From Aquabacterium humicola (lineage in GTDB: Bacteria; Pseudomonadota; Gammaproteobacteria; Burkholderiales; Burkholderiaceae_C), in NCBI RefSeq assembly GCF_030167915.1, contig NZ_JARGNB010000005.1:248001-312000 (forward strand): a DNA stretch of 64,000 nt, written 5' to 3'. The position numbers were made by a program, and so were the translations under genes. Shown here piece after piece: positions 49,479 through 57,458 of this stretch (position 1 is the first letter of the stretch; every line of letters begins with the position of its first letter). The notes below the pieces were generated by a model. It was not told the origin of the DNA. It saw only the letters and a program-made list of their open reading frames with translations, and made no database searches.

Positions 49479-51194
49479 ATGAGCTTTCAAGTCGACGTCG
49501 GCCGTTGCAGCGAACGTGGCATTCGCGAGAAGAACGAGGACTTCGCGGCGGCGCTGGCCGCCGACGAAGCGAGCCGCGGCCTGATCTGCGCCATTGCCGA
49601 CGGCGTGTCGGCGGGCGGCCACGGCCGCGCCGCGGCGCAGACGGCGGTGATCTCGCTGGTCAACGACTTCCATGCGGTGCCGGCGACCTGGGAGACCACC
49701 GTCGCGCTCGACCGCCTGATCGGCGCGCACAACGCCTGGCTGGCCGATCACAACCGCCGCCGCAGCGACGATGCGTCGGGCCTGACCACGCTCACCGCGC
49801 TGGTGCTGCAGGGCCAGACCTGGACGGTCGCCCATGTCGGCGATACGCGCGCCTGGCTGCTGCGCGACGGCGAGCTGAGCCGCCTGACGCAGGATCATGC
49901 GCTCGACCACCCGGACCTGCGCAGCCAGCTGACGCGCGCGCTGGGCCTCGAGGACACCGTGCGCGTCGACTTCCACCAGGGCGCGCTGCAGGTCGGCGAC
50001 CGGCTGCTGCTGAGCAGCGACGGCGTGCACGGCACGCTGAAGGCGCGCCGTCTCGCGCAACTGCTGGCCGCGGGCCAGGACGCGCAGGCCGTCGCCGAGA
50101 CCATCGTCACCGCGGCCCTCGAAGCCGGCAGCGCCGACAACGCCACCGCGCTGGTGCTGCAGGTGCAGGGCCTGGCCAGCCAGCGCCTCGACGACGCGTT
50201 GCTGCAGGGCCGGCAGTTGCCGGCGGCGCCGCGGCTGAAGGTCGGCGACGTGCTCGACGGCTACACCATCACCGCGCTGGTGGCCGACACCGGCGTGCAC
50301 CGGCTCTACCAGGCACGTGACGCGGCCACGCGCGAGCTCGTGGCGATCAAGACGCTGCATGAATCGCGCGCCGGCGATGCCGAGGAGCGCGCGATGCTGG
50401 CGCACGAGGCCTGGCTCGGCCAGGTGGTCGGCGAGCGCGACGCGCAGGGCTTCGTGCGCGTGCGCACGCCGACTGCGCCGAACACGCCGAGCGCCTTCTA
50501 CGTCGTCTTCGACTGGCATGCCGGCACCACGCTGGAGCAGTTGCTCGAGCAGCAGCGCCGCTTCGGCATCGACGAGGTGCTGCAGGGCGCGATCGCCGCG
50601 GTGCGCGCGCTCGGCCGGCTGCACCGCCAGCGCGTGATCCACCGCGACGTCAAGCCTGGCAACCTGCACCTCGGCGACGACGGGCAATGGCGGCTGCTCG
50701 ACCTCGGCGCCGCGGTGTCCGGCAACGAACCGGCCGCGGTGCGCAGCCTGCATGCGGGCACGCCCAGCTACATGAACCCCGAGCAGTGGGGCGACGGCGA
50801 GTTCGCGAACGCCGATGCGATGAGCGACCTCTACGCGCTGGGCGTCACGCTCTACCGCTGGTTGACCGGCCGCCTGCCCTACGGCGAGATCGAGCCCTAC
50901 CAGACCGCGCGTTTCCGCCGCGATCCGGTCGCGCCGTCGCGCATCCGACCCGACGTGCCGATCTGGCTCGACCACGTGGTGCTGAAGGCCGTCGCACGCG
51001 ACCGCCGACAGCGCTTCGAGACCGCCGAGGAGCTGCTGCTGGCGCTCGAGCGCGGCGCCTCGCGCCCGCTCGCTGCGCCCTCCGCGACGCCGCTGGTGCG
51101 CCGCGACCCGGCCGCGCTGTGGAAGATCGCGCTGGTGATCTCCGTGGCGTTCAATGCGCTGCTGGTCTTCTGGCTGCTCTTCTTGCCGCGCTGA
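49479..51194 (+). CDS. PP2C phosphatase / Ser-Thr kinase fusion with C-terminal membrane helix
   Basis: A 571-residue signalling protein. The PP2C half (residues ~1-240) has the metal residues in EKNEDFAAAL, IADGVSAGGHG, HVGDTRAWLL, SSDGVHG and ADNATALVL. The kinase half has Lys in LVAIKTLHE, the catalytic loop IHRDVKPGNLHL, LLDLGAAVS in place of DFG, and GTPSYMNPEQW. A single helix (ALVISVAFNALLVFWLLFLP) ends the protein. It starts at 49479 and diverges from nirB. A similar fusion lies beside nasA/nirB in Pseudomonas aeruginosa as I recall, so the link to nitrate assimilation is conserved; its targets are unknown. Confidence 0.9.
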   Translation: MSFQVDVGRCSERGIREKNEDFAAALAADEASRGLICAIADGVSAGGHGRAAAQTAVISLVNDFHAVPATWETTVALDRLIGAHNAWLADHNRRRSDDASGLTTLTALVLQGQTWTVAHVGDTRAWLLRDGELSRLTQDHALDHPDLRSQLTRALGLEDTVRVDFHQGALQVGDRLLLSSDGVHGTLKARRLAQLLAAGQDAQAVAETIVTAALEAGSADNATALVLQVQGLASQRLDDALLQGRQLPAAPRLKVGDVLDGYTITALVADTGVHRLYQARDAATRELVAIKTLHESRAGDAEERAMLAHEAWLGQVVGERDAQGFVRVRTPTAPNTPSAFYVVFDWHAGTTLEQLLEQQRRFGIDEVLQGAIAAVRALGRLHRQRVIHRDVKPGNLHLGDDGQWRLLDLGAAVSGNEPAAVRSLHAGTPSYMNPEQWGDGEFANADAMSDLYALGVTLYRWLTGRLPYGEIEPYQTARFRRDPVAPSRIRPDVPIWLDHVVLKAVARDRRQRFETAEELLLALERGASRPLAAPSATPLVRRDPAALWKIALVISVAFNALLVFWLLFLPR

Positions 51195-51208
51195 CGGGGG
51201 AGGGCATT

Positions 51209-52483
51209 TCATCGGGCCGCCTTGGCCTCCGCTCGGGTGGTCGAGACCGGCGTGAAGTGGGCGTCGTGCGATTCGGCGTGGCGGGCGCGGCCACCCTTCT
51301 CGGCCCAGGTGCGCGTCCAGCGGATCTGCACGATGCGCAGCATCGCGAGCATCACCAGCGCCAGCGCGGTGAAGGCGAGGAAGCCGCCGAGGTAGCTGCC
51401 GCTGTACTGCTTGGACAGGCCCATCGCATTGGGCAGGAAGCCACCGCCCAGCGCGCCGACCTCGCCGATCATCGAGCCGGCGACGGCGGTGGTCAGCGGC
51501 CAGCGCAGCGGCACCAGCTGGAACAGCGCGCCGTTGCCGGCGCCGAGCGCGGCGAAGCACAGCATGAACAGCAGCGTCGTCACCACCAGCGAGCCGCCGG
51601 CGAAGCCGCACAGCGTCAGCGTGGCGGCCACCAGCAGCAGCACGCCGGTCAGCGTGTGGATGCCGCCGATGCGGTCGGAGATGTAGCCGCCCAGCACGCG
51701 CACGCCGGAGCCCATCAGCGTCGCCAGCATCGTCAGCTGGCCGGCTTCGACCTTGCTGACCTTGAACTGGTCGTGGAAGTAGGTCGGCAGGAAGCTCGCC
51801 AGGCCGATGAAGCCGCCGAAGGTGACGATGTAGATCAGGCTGAACGCCCAGCCGTCCTTCTCGAACAGGCAGCTGATGTGCTGGCGGAAGGTCTGGTGCT
51901 CGCGATCGGGCGGCTCCTTGGCGGAGAACCACATCACCAGCATCGGCAGCAGCATCGTCAGCGCGGCCAGGCCGTACACCGACTGCCAGCCGAACTTCAT
52001 GGCCAGCGGCGGCGCGAACAGCACCGCGAGCACCGTGCCCGAGTTGCCGGCGCCGGCGATGCCCATCGCCAGGCCCTTGTAGCGCGGCGGGTACCAGCCG
52101 GAGCCCAGGCTCAGCGCGACGCCGAAGCTGGCGCCCGCGATGCCCAGCAGCACGCCCATCGCCAGCACGCTGTCGTAGCTGTCGACGAAGACATAACCGA
52201 AGCCGAGCGCGGCGACGATCAGGCTCATCTCGACCATCGCCGCGTTCTTGCGGCCGATGTACTGCGCCAGCACGCCGAGCGGGAAGCGCATCAGCGCGCC
52301 GGCCAGGATCGGCACCGAGATCATGAAGCCCTTCTGCGCCGGCGACAGCGAGAACGCCTCGCTGATGAACGGGCCCATCGCGCCGTTGAGCACCCAGACT
52401 GCGAAACAGAAGTCGAAGTACAGGAACGAGGCGAACAGCGTTGGCCAATGGCCGGAGCGCACGAAGGTCTTGAATGCCGACAT
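51209..52483 (-). CDS. NarK/NasA-type nitrate/nitrite MFS transporter
   Basis: A 424-residue major facilitator of the nitrate/nitrite porter family with 12 predicted helices. The nitrate signature is present in both halves: GIAGASFGVALSLGSGWYPP and ALGAGNGALFQLVPLRWPLT. Helix 1 includes FLYFDFCFAVWVLNGAMGPF with the conserved Arg of helix 2 in MRFPLGVLAQYIG. It converges with the kinase gene with 14 bases between. A strong sigma-54 match lies about 190 bases upstream, leaving a long structured leader, and the ANTAR regulator diverges from the same gap. Confidence 0.92.
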   Translation of the reverse strand: MSAFKTFVRSGHWPTLFASFLYFDFCFAVWVLNGAMGPFISEAFSLSPAQKGFMISVPILAGALMRFPLGVLAQYIGRKNAAMVEMSLIVAALGFGYVFVDSYDSVLAMGVLLGIAGASFGVALSLGSGWYPPRYKGLAMGIAGAGNSGTVLAVLFAPPLAMKFGWQSVYGLAALTMLLPMLVMWFSAKEPPDREHQTFRQHISCLFEKDGWAFSLIYIVTFGGFIGLASFLPTYFHDQFKVSKVEAGQLTMLATLMGSGVRVLGGYISDRIGGIHTLTGVLLLVAATLTLCGFAGGSLVVTTLLFMLCFAALGAGNGALFQLVPLRWPLTTAVAGSMIGEVGALGGGFLPNAMGLSKQYSGSYLGGFLAFTALALVMLAMLRIVQIRWTRTWAEKGGRARHAESHDAHFTPVSTTRAEAKAAR

Positions 52484-52570
52484 GGTGGTTCGAGAGGTGA
52501 AGGGGCGGCCGGGCGGGATGCCGGTGTCGCCGTGGGCGCGGGTGCAACCTGCGCCGAGGCGGCCTGTGAA

Positions 52571-52660
52571 GGGCCTTGCAGGGCCCGGACCGTGATCGCG
52601 GCATGGCGCAGCGCCATGGTCGGCCGGGCGGCCGACCCGGGTGCATCGTCACACCCGGCG
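52571..52660 (-). ncRNA. Structured leader of the nitrate transporter gene (candidate ANTAR target)
   Basis: If transcription starts near 52660 the first ~90 bases fold into successive hairpins. H1 is CCGGGTG/CACCCGG (52658-52637, loop TGACGATG). H2 is GGTCGGCC/GGCCGACC (52637-52618, loop GCCC). H3 is ATGGCGC-T-GCGCCAT (52617-52603). H4 is GGGCC/GGCCC (52586-52571, hexaloop CTGCAA). Two adjacent small hairpins in a leader next to an ANTAR gene are the expected target. However, the loops do not show the published A-1/G-4 hexaloop pattern, and no clear terminator T-run follows H4. Confidence 0.5.
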
Positions 52661-52670
52661 CATGCTGCTA

Positions 52671-52686
52671 CGCAACAAGCGTGCCG
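52671..52686 (-). promoter_or_regulatory. Sigma-54 promoter match upstream of the nitrate transporter
   Basis: On the minus strand the sequence reads CGGCACGCTTGTTGCG, matching GGCACG-N4-TTGC exactly, with GG-N10-GC spacing. Transcription would start near 52660, about 177 bases before the transporter ATG. Together with the match upstream of nirB it suggests RpoN control of the nitrate genes. Confidence 0.75.
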
Positions 52687-52735
52687 CGCATCGCGCCGGC
52701 CGGCTCGGCAGCCGGCTGCCCTATGCTGCTGACCA

Positions 52736-54049
52736 ATGAAACCCGATGCCGACGCCGACGACTTCCCCGAGCGCCTGCTGGCCGCCGCCGCCGATGCCGA
52801 CGCAGCCGACGCCCTGGCGAGGCGTCTGCGCGACGCCGGCTGCACCGTGATCGGCGCGACCGAATGCTGCAATCTGGTGCGTGAAGCGGTGCGGCTTGCA
52901 CCGCAAGCGGTCGTCATCGAGGTGCCCGCGGTGGATGCCGAGCTGCTGGCGACGCTGGCGCCGCTGCAGTCCGCGCTGCCGCTGCCGGTGCTGCTGCACG
53001 GCCCGGGCGACCCGGCCCGGGCCGGCGCGGCGTTCGACGCCGGCGTGTTGCACTGGGTCGGAACGCCTTGCGATCCGGCCGAACTGGCGCGGGCGCTGCC
53101 CCTGGCCGGGCGTTGGTTCAGGCGCCTGCAGGCCGTGCAGCGCGAGCTGGGCGATGCCCAGGCGCGGCTCGACGAACGCAAATGGGTCGACCGCGCGAAG
53201 GGCGTGCTGATGAGCGCGCAGCAGCTCAGCGAGCCGGATGCCTTCGCGCTGCTGCGCACGGCCTCGATGCAGACCAACCTGCGCGTCGGCGAGGTCTCGC
53301 GCGCGGTGATCGAGGCGGCGTCCAGCGCCGAGGCGGTCAACCGCGCCGGGCAGCTGCGCATGCTGTCGCAGCGCATCGTCAAGGCGCTGGCGCTGCTGCG
53401 CCTGGGCATCGAGCGCGCGGCGGCCGAGGTGCTGCACCAGGACTCGCTGGCGCGCGCGCAGGCCAGCATCGATCACCTTGCGACGCTGGACCTGCCGGAG
53501 GCGCTGCAGCCCTTGCGCGCCGCGGCCGCCGAGGCCTGGCAGCAGCTGCAGCGGGCGGCCGATCCGGTCGCCACGGACCTGCTCGAGGTCGACCGCTGCG
53601 CTCAGCGGCTGCTCGAGGACGCGCAGGCGCTGACCGATGCGCTGGAGCACCTGAGCGGCCGCCGCAGCCTGCAGGTCGTGAACCTGAGCGGCCGGCAGCG
53701 CATGCTGTCGCAGCGCATCGCCAAGGAGGCCCTGCTGGCCGGCTGCCTGCCGGACGAGGTTGCCCAGGCGGCGGCCGCGGCCGCGCTGGCCTCGGCCACC
53801 GAATTCGATGCGGCGCTGCAGCAGCTGGAGCGCTCGCCGCTGTCCGGCGAGGAGATCCGCTCCACGCTGGCGGTCGCCCGCGGCCAATGGCAGCGCCTGC
53901 TCGAAGGCATGCGCGGGGCCGGGGCCGGCCAGGGCCGGCCGGCGCGCGACGGCCGCCTCGCGCTGGCGCGCGAGAGCGAGGCGCTGCTGCAGAGCTTCGA
54001 GCGCCTGACGACGCTGTACGAGAACAGCATCCAGGTGCTGCTGGGCTGA
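52736..54049 (+). CDS. ANTAR antiterminator fused to two P-box nitrate-sensor domains
   Basis: A 437-residue soluble regulator. Residues ~12-120 form a receiver-like fold without the phospho-acceptor Asp (AVVIEVPAVD) or the conserved Lys. Residues ~146-196 are an ANTAR RNA-binding domain (WVDRAKGVLMSAQQLSEPDA, then LLRTASMQTNLRVGEVSRAV). Two P-box-like motifs follow: AVNRAGQLRMLSQRIVKAL at 200-218 and VVNLSGRQRMLSQRIAKEAL at 314-333. The layout recalls NasR (nitrate-sensing NIT domain plus ANTAR) and NasT (receiver plus ANTAR) but matches neither. It diverges from the nitrate transporter and probably frees its leader from termination when nitrate is bound. Function is inferred. Confidence 0.85.
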   Translation: MKPDADADDFPERLLAAAADADAADALARRLRDAGCTVIGATECCNLVREAVRLAPQAVVIEVPAVDAELLATLAPLQSALPLPVLLHGPGDPARAGAAFDAGVLHWVGTPCDPAELARALPLAGRWFRRLQAVQRELGDAQARLDERKWVDRAKGVLMSAQQLSEPDAFALLRTASMQTNLRVGEVSRAVIEAASSAEAVNRAGQLRMLSQRIVKALALLRLGIERAAAEVLHQDSLARAQASIDHLATLDLPEALQPLRAAAAEAWQQLQRAADPVATDLLEVDRCAQRLLEDAQALTDALEHLSGRRSLQVVNLSGRQRMLSQRIAKEALLAGCLPDEVAQAAAAAALASATEFDAALQQLERSPLSGEEIRSTLAVARGQWQRLLEGMRGAGAGQGRPARDGRLALARESEALLQSFERLTTLYENSIQVLLG

Positions 54050-54138
54050 AGCCGGGCAGCGGGACCTCCCGACGCCTGTCTGCGGGATGTCGCGCAGGTG
54101 GCGCTGGGTATCATCGGCAAGCTAGGGAGACACCTCAG

Positions 54139-55263
54139 GTGCCCGATTGCCCTCCGGGGAAATCGGTCCTCAGAATGGACGGCATCGTTCCCGCCGAACC
54201 ATCAAGCCAGCCTGTGAATGACATAGCTGCGTTGCCGATCGCCGTGATGAATGCCCTGTCCGAGCTTGCTGCTGGACCCGACCAACCGCCTAGCGGTGTG
54301 GCGCTGGATGGCGCCCTGGCCCGCCTGCTCGAAAGCCACGCGGCCCTTCAGGGCTGGTTCGTCAGCGTGAAGGACGCGGCCGACGGCCGCTACCTGCAGG
54401 TCAATGCCGCGCTGGCCGAGTTCTTCGGCCGCCCCGCCGACCAGGTCGTCGGGCGCAGCGATGCCGAGCTGCTGGAGCCGGCGCTGGCGACCCTCGTGCG
54501 CAGCGCCGACCAGACCGCGCTCGCCTCGGCCACCGGCACGCTGGCCGGCGAGCACCGCTTCGACTGGCGCGGCGAACGCCGCGACTGGTCGGTGCTGCGG
54601 CTGGTGGTGCCCTCCGGCGAACGCCGCCTGCTGTGCGCGCTGTGGCAGGACCAGTCGCCGCAGCGCCAGCGCGAGGCGCAGCTGAAGGCCGCGATCGAGC
54701 AGCTGGAACAGCAGCAGAAGGCCAACGTCGCGCTGCGCCGCGAGCTCGGCGACCACGGCCTGCGCGACCAGGCCACCGGCCTGTCGACCAGTGCGCATTT
54801 CGACGACCAGATGCGCCGCGAGCTCGATCTGTCGAGCCGCGAGCACCGCGAGTTCGCGCTGGTCTACATGGAGCTCGATCCGCCGAGCGACAAGGTGCGC
54901 GCCTTCGGCGACCGCGCGCTCGAACGCATCCACGAGGCGATGGGCCGCCTGCTGCGCGGCAATACCCGCGCGATGGACGCCTCCTGCCGCATCGACGAGC
55001 GCCGCTTCGCGGTGCTGCTGTCGGGCGTCGGCCTGGCGACGGCGCATTCGCGCATGGAAGGCCTGCGCCGCCAGTGCGCGACGCAGATCGTCGCGCTCGA
55101 CGGCCAGGAGCTGGGCTTCACCGTGTCGGTGGGCGTTGCCAGTTACCCGCACACCGCGCAGGCGCAGGAAGGCGTGGTCGCTGCCTGCGAAGCGGCGCTG
55201 GCGCAGGCGCGTCAGCGCGGCGGCAACGCGGTGGCGCTGGCCAGCATCCGCTTCGGCGACTGA
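54139..55263 (+). CDS. PAS - degenerate GGDEF protein
   Basis: A cytoplasmic signalling protein of 374 residues. A PAS-like domain spans about residues 65-180 (VKDAADGRYLQVNAALAEFF, GRPADQVVGRSDAELLEP). A coiled coil follows (QLKAAIEQLEQQQKANVALR), then a GGDEF-type domain (~residues 220-374). The signature position reads RIDERRFAVLL instead of RxGGDEFA, so diguanylate cyclase activity is unlikely; the tail TVSVGVASYPHTA is normal. The start is uncertain: GTG 54139 has GGGAG eight bases ahead, ATG 54175 would give 362 residues. The longer frame overlapping the ANTAR gene is rejected. It follows the ANTAR gene by 89 bases. Confidence 0.82.
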   Translation: MPDCPPGKSVLRMDGIVPAEPSSQPVNDIAALPIAVMNALSELAAGPDQPPSGVALDGALARLLESHAALQGWFVSVKDAADGRYLQVNAALAEFFGRPADQVVGRSDAELLEPALATLVRSADQTALASATGTLAGEHRFDWRGERRDWSVLRLVVPSGERRLLCALWQDQSPQRQREAQLKAAIEQLEQQQKANVALRRELGDHGLRDQATGLSTSAHFDDQMRRELDLSSREHREFALVYMELDPPSDKVRAFGDRALERIHEAMGRLLRGNTRAMDASCRIDERRFAVLLSGVGLATAHSRMEGLRRQCATQIVALDGQELGFTVSVGVASYPHTAQAQEGVVAACEAALAQARQRGGNAVALASIRFGD

Positions 55264-55288
55264 AGCGGCACCGGCGCTCGCGCCGGCT

Positions 55289-55750
<462 letters not shown>

Positions 55751-55789
55751 TCGAGGGCAGGACGAACGGGGAGGAAGGAAACGAGGAAG

Positions 55790-55957
55790 GAGAAGCGGGG
55801 GTGTCCGGCATGCCCCACAAGCCGCATTCCTGAACCCTGGTGTTCCAAGTTCAGGTGGGCGAGGTCAGCGAGGCTTCGGGTTCATCTGACGCGAGACGAT
55901 CGCACCAGCTTCGCGATGTTCCAAGCCCTTGCTCGATGAGCATCGGTTCAGAGAAAT
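55790..55957 (-). ncRNA. ssrS: 6S RNA
   Basis: A regulatory RNA that binds sigma-70 RNA polymerase holoenzyme. The minus strand begins ATTTCTCTGA, identical to the start of E. coli 6S RNA as I remember it, and has the conserved 3' half CACCTGAACTTGGAACACCAGGGTTCAGG-like block (55856-55828). Length of about 168-175 bases and location directly downstream of zapA match ssrS in other proteobacteria. The 3' end is approximate; pairing of CCGATGC with GCATGCCGG suggests it lies near 55795. A TAGAAT box at 55994-55989 may drive a slightly longer precursor. Confidence 0.82.
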
Positions 55958-55988
55958 TAAAAACCTGCAGAGCACACCGGACGGGCCC

Positions 55989-55994
55989 ATTCTA
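55989..55994 (-). promoter_or_regulatory. -10 box TAGAAT upstream of 6S RNA
   Basis: TTTAGAAT on the minus strand lies about 32 bases before the 6S RNA 5' end and downstream of zapA. Transcription from it would give a precursor trimmed at the 5' end, as happens for 6S RNA in E. coli. No good -35 hexamer is visible, so this is tentative. Confidence 0.35.
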
Positions 55995-56027
55995 AACACG
56001 CCGGGGCGGCGTGGGGCACTCAATCCA

Positions 56028-56390
56028 TCACAGCAACAGGCCATCGTCGCCGAGGGCGGCATCGATGCGTCGGATGAGGCTGTCGATGTCTGCATCGGCT
56101 GGTGCGAGCGCGTCGCCCGGCTCGCGGCCGTCGCGGCCGTTCAGGGGGACCGCGCGTGCGGCTGGCACCTGCGCCGGCGCCGGCGCGCGCGACTGCTCCG
56201 CGCGCTGGTACGCGAGGTTCAGCGCCGCGAGCACCGCCATGCGTTCACGCGCCTTGACCTTGCCCGCGTCGCGGATCGCGCTCATCTCGCGGTCGACGAT
56301 GTTGATCGCCTCCAGCAGCAGCGCTTCGCCGCCGGGCGGGCAGGCGAGCACGTAGCTCTGGCCGAGGATGGTCGCTTCGATCTGCTTCAT
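56028..56390 (-). CDS. zapA: Cell division protein ZapA
   Basis: A 120-residue FtsZ-associated protein that bundles protofilaments at the Z-ring. It begins MKQIEATILGQSYVLACPPG, followed by LLLEAINIVDREMSAIRDAG and a helix (VLAALNLAYQRAEQS). The C-terminal part has an Ala/Pro linker and a final helix, longer than in E. coli. The start overlaps the zapB-like stop (ATGA), and the 6S RNA gene follows downstream. Placement with 6S RNA is conserved. Confidence 0.93.
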   Translation of the reverse strand: MKQIEATILGQSYVLACPPGGEALLLEAINIVDREMSAIRDAGKVKARERMAVLAALNLAYQRAEQSRAPAPAQVPAARAVPLNGRDGREPGDALAPADADIDSLIRRIDAALGDDGLLL

Positions 56391-56608
56391 GCCTTGTCGC
56401 CGCCGATGGTCGCCGGGCCGTCGGCCGGGATGCGCTCGAGCAGCGCGTCGATGCGCGAGCGGGCGGCGGCGAGGCGGGCGCGCAGGCTGTCGCGTTCCTG
56501 GCCGACCGCGTGCAGCTGCTGTTCGAGCAGCGCGTTGGTGCGCTTCAGTTCCTCGTGCCGCAGCACCAGCCGTTCGACGCGTTCGGCGAGTTCATCGAGC
56601 TTCGACAT
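56387..56608 (-). CDS. ZapB-like coiled-coil protein (TIGR02449 family)
   Basis: A 73-residue predicted coiled coil (MSKLDELAERVERLVLRHEE, then LLEQQLHAVGQERDSLRARL). It matches the short TIGR02449/ZapB-like protein that precedes zapA in many beta- and gammaproteobacteria. It probably acts with ZapA at the division site. It starts at 56608; the longer in-frame extension into the promoter is rejected. A TACAAT box (minus strand, 56659-56654) lies 46 bases ahead and probably starts a zapB-zapA-6S RNA transcript. Confidence 0.85.
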   Translation of the reverse strand: MSKLDELAERVERLVLRHEELKRTNALLEQQLHAVGQERDSLRARLAAARSRIDALLERIPADGPATIGGDKA

Positions 56609-56653
56609 GGGGCAGCACGCCTTTCGCGGGAGGTCGGCCGGGGGAAGTGTCGG

Positions 56654-56659
56654 ATTGTA
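56654..56659 (-). promoter_or_regulatory. -10 box TACAAT upstream of the zapB-like gene
   Basis: TACAAT on the minus strand in the 73-base gap between cobS and the zapB-like gene. The -35 region is GC-rich and weak (ATCGAC with about 17 bases spacing). It is the only promoter-like sequence in the gap. Confidence 0.4.
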
Positions 56660-56681
56660 GGCGCGGGCTTCGGGCGTCGAT

Positions 56682-57455
56682 TCAGTGCGCAGCGGCCAGG
56701 CCGAGCAGAACGGCCGCTTCGCACCACTGCTGCGTAGCGCCCAGCGCATCGCCGGTGAAGCCGCCGAGGCGGCGCCGCAGCCAGCGATTGATCCAGGCCG
56801 CCACGAACGCGGCGAGGACCAGCGCGAGCGCGAGCGAGGGCCAGCCGAGCAGCGGCCCCGATGCAGCGGACAGCACGGCGGTGGTGCCGTATCCGACGAG
56901 CAACTCGGCCGTCGTCACCCGCTGCGCCAGCGGCTTCGCCTTGGCGTGCTCGATGTCGCCGGCGTAGGGCAGCGTCGCCATCAGGCCCACTGCCGCGGCG
57001 CGCGACACGGCATGCGCGAGCACCATCGCCAGCGCTGCGCGCAGCGGCGCGTCCTGCGCCAGCGCGAGCAGCAGCGCGGTCTTCAGCGCCAGCGTCAGCA
57101 CCAGGCCCAGCGCACCGTAGCTGCCGAGCCGCGAGTCCTTCATGATCTCCAGCGCCCGCTCGCGCGCGACCGCGCCGCCGAGGCCGTCGCAGGTGTCGGC
57201 GAGGCCGTCTTCGTGAAAGCCGCCGGTCAGCCACACGGTCGCCGCCATCGACAGCAGCACCGCGACCGGCAGCGGCCACCAGGCCGTGGCGAACAGAAAG
57301 ATGCCCGCGCCGAAGGCGCCGACCAGCGTGCCGACGAGCGGGAACCAGCGCGCGCAGCGGTTGAGCTCGGCCGGCTCGAACGATGCGATGCGCACCGGCA
57401 CGCGCGTCAGGAACTGCAGCGCGAGTGCAAGCCGGCCGAGCTCCTGCCGCAGCAT
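56682..57455 (-). CDS. cobS: Adenosylcobinamide-GDP ribazoletransferase
   Basis: A 257-residue inner-membrane enzyme that joins adenosylcobinamide-GDP with alpha-ribazole to make adenosylcobalamin. It begins MLRQELGRLALALQFLTRVP and has the active-site block TGGFHEDGLADTCDGLGGAV, followed by LEIMKDSRLGSYGALGLVLT. Several hydrophobic helices follow. It is the last gene of the cobalamin operon, three bases after cobT. Confidence 0.95.
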   Translation of the reverse strand: MLRQELGRLALALQFLTRVPVRIASFEPAELNRCARWFPLVGTLVGAFGAGIFLFATAWWPLPVAVLLSMAATVWLTGGFHEDGLADTCDGLGGAVARERALEIMKDSRLGSYGALGLVLTLALKTALLLALAQDAPLRAALAMVLAHAVSRAAAVGLMATLPYAGDIEHAKAKPLAQRVTTAELLVGYGTTAVLSAASGPLLGWPSLALALVLAAFVAAWINRWLRRRLGGFTGDALGATQQWCEAAVLLGLAAAH

Positions 57456-57458
57456 GGA

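Noticed and set aside
52571-52658. A proven ANTAR two-hairpin motif
   Set aside because: The hairpins are real dyads, but none has the A-1/G-4 hexaloop reported for ANTAR targets, so it is kept only as a candidate.
53068-54138. N-terminal extension of the PAS/GGDEF frame over the ANTAR gene
   Set aside because: It is in another phase of a clear gene and reads as Arg/Ala/Gly repeats; the real start is near 54139 or 54175.
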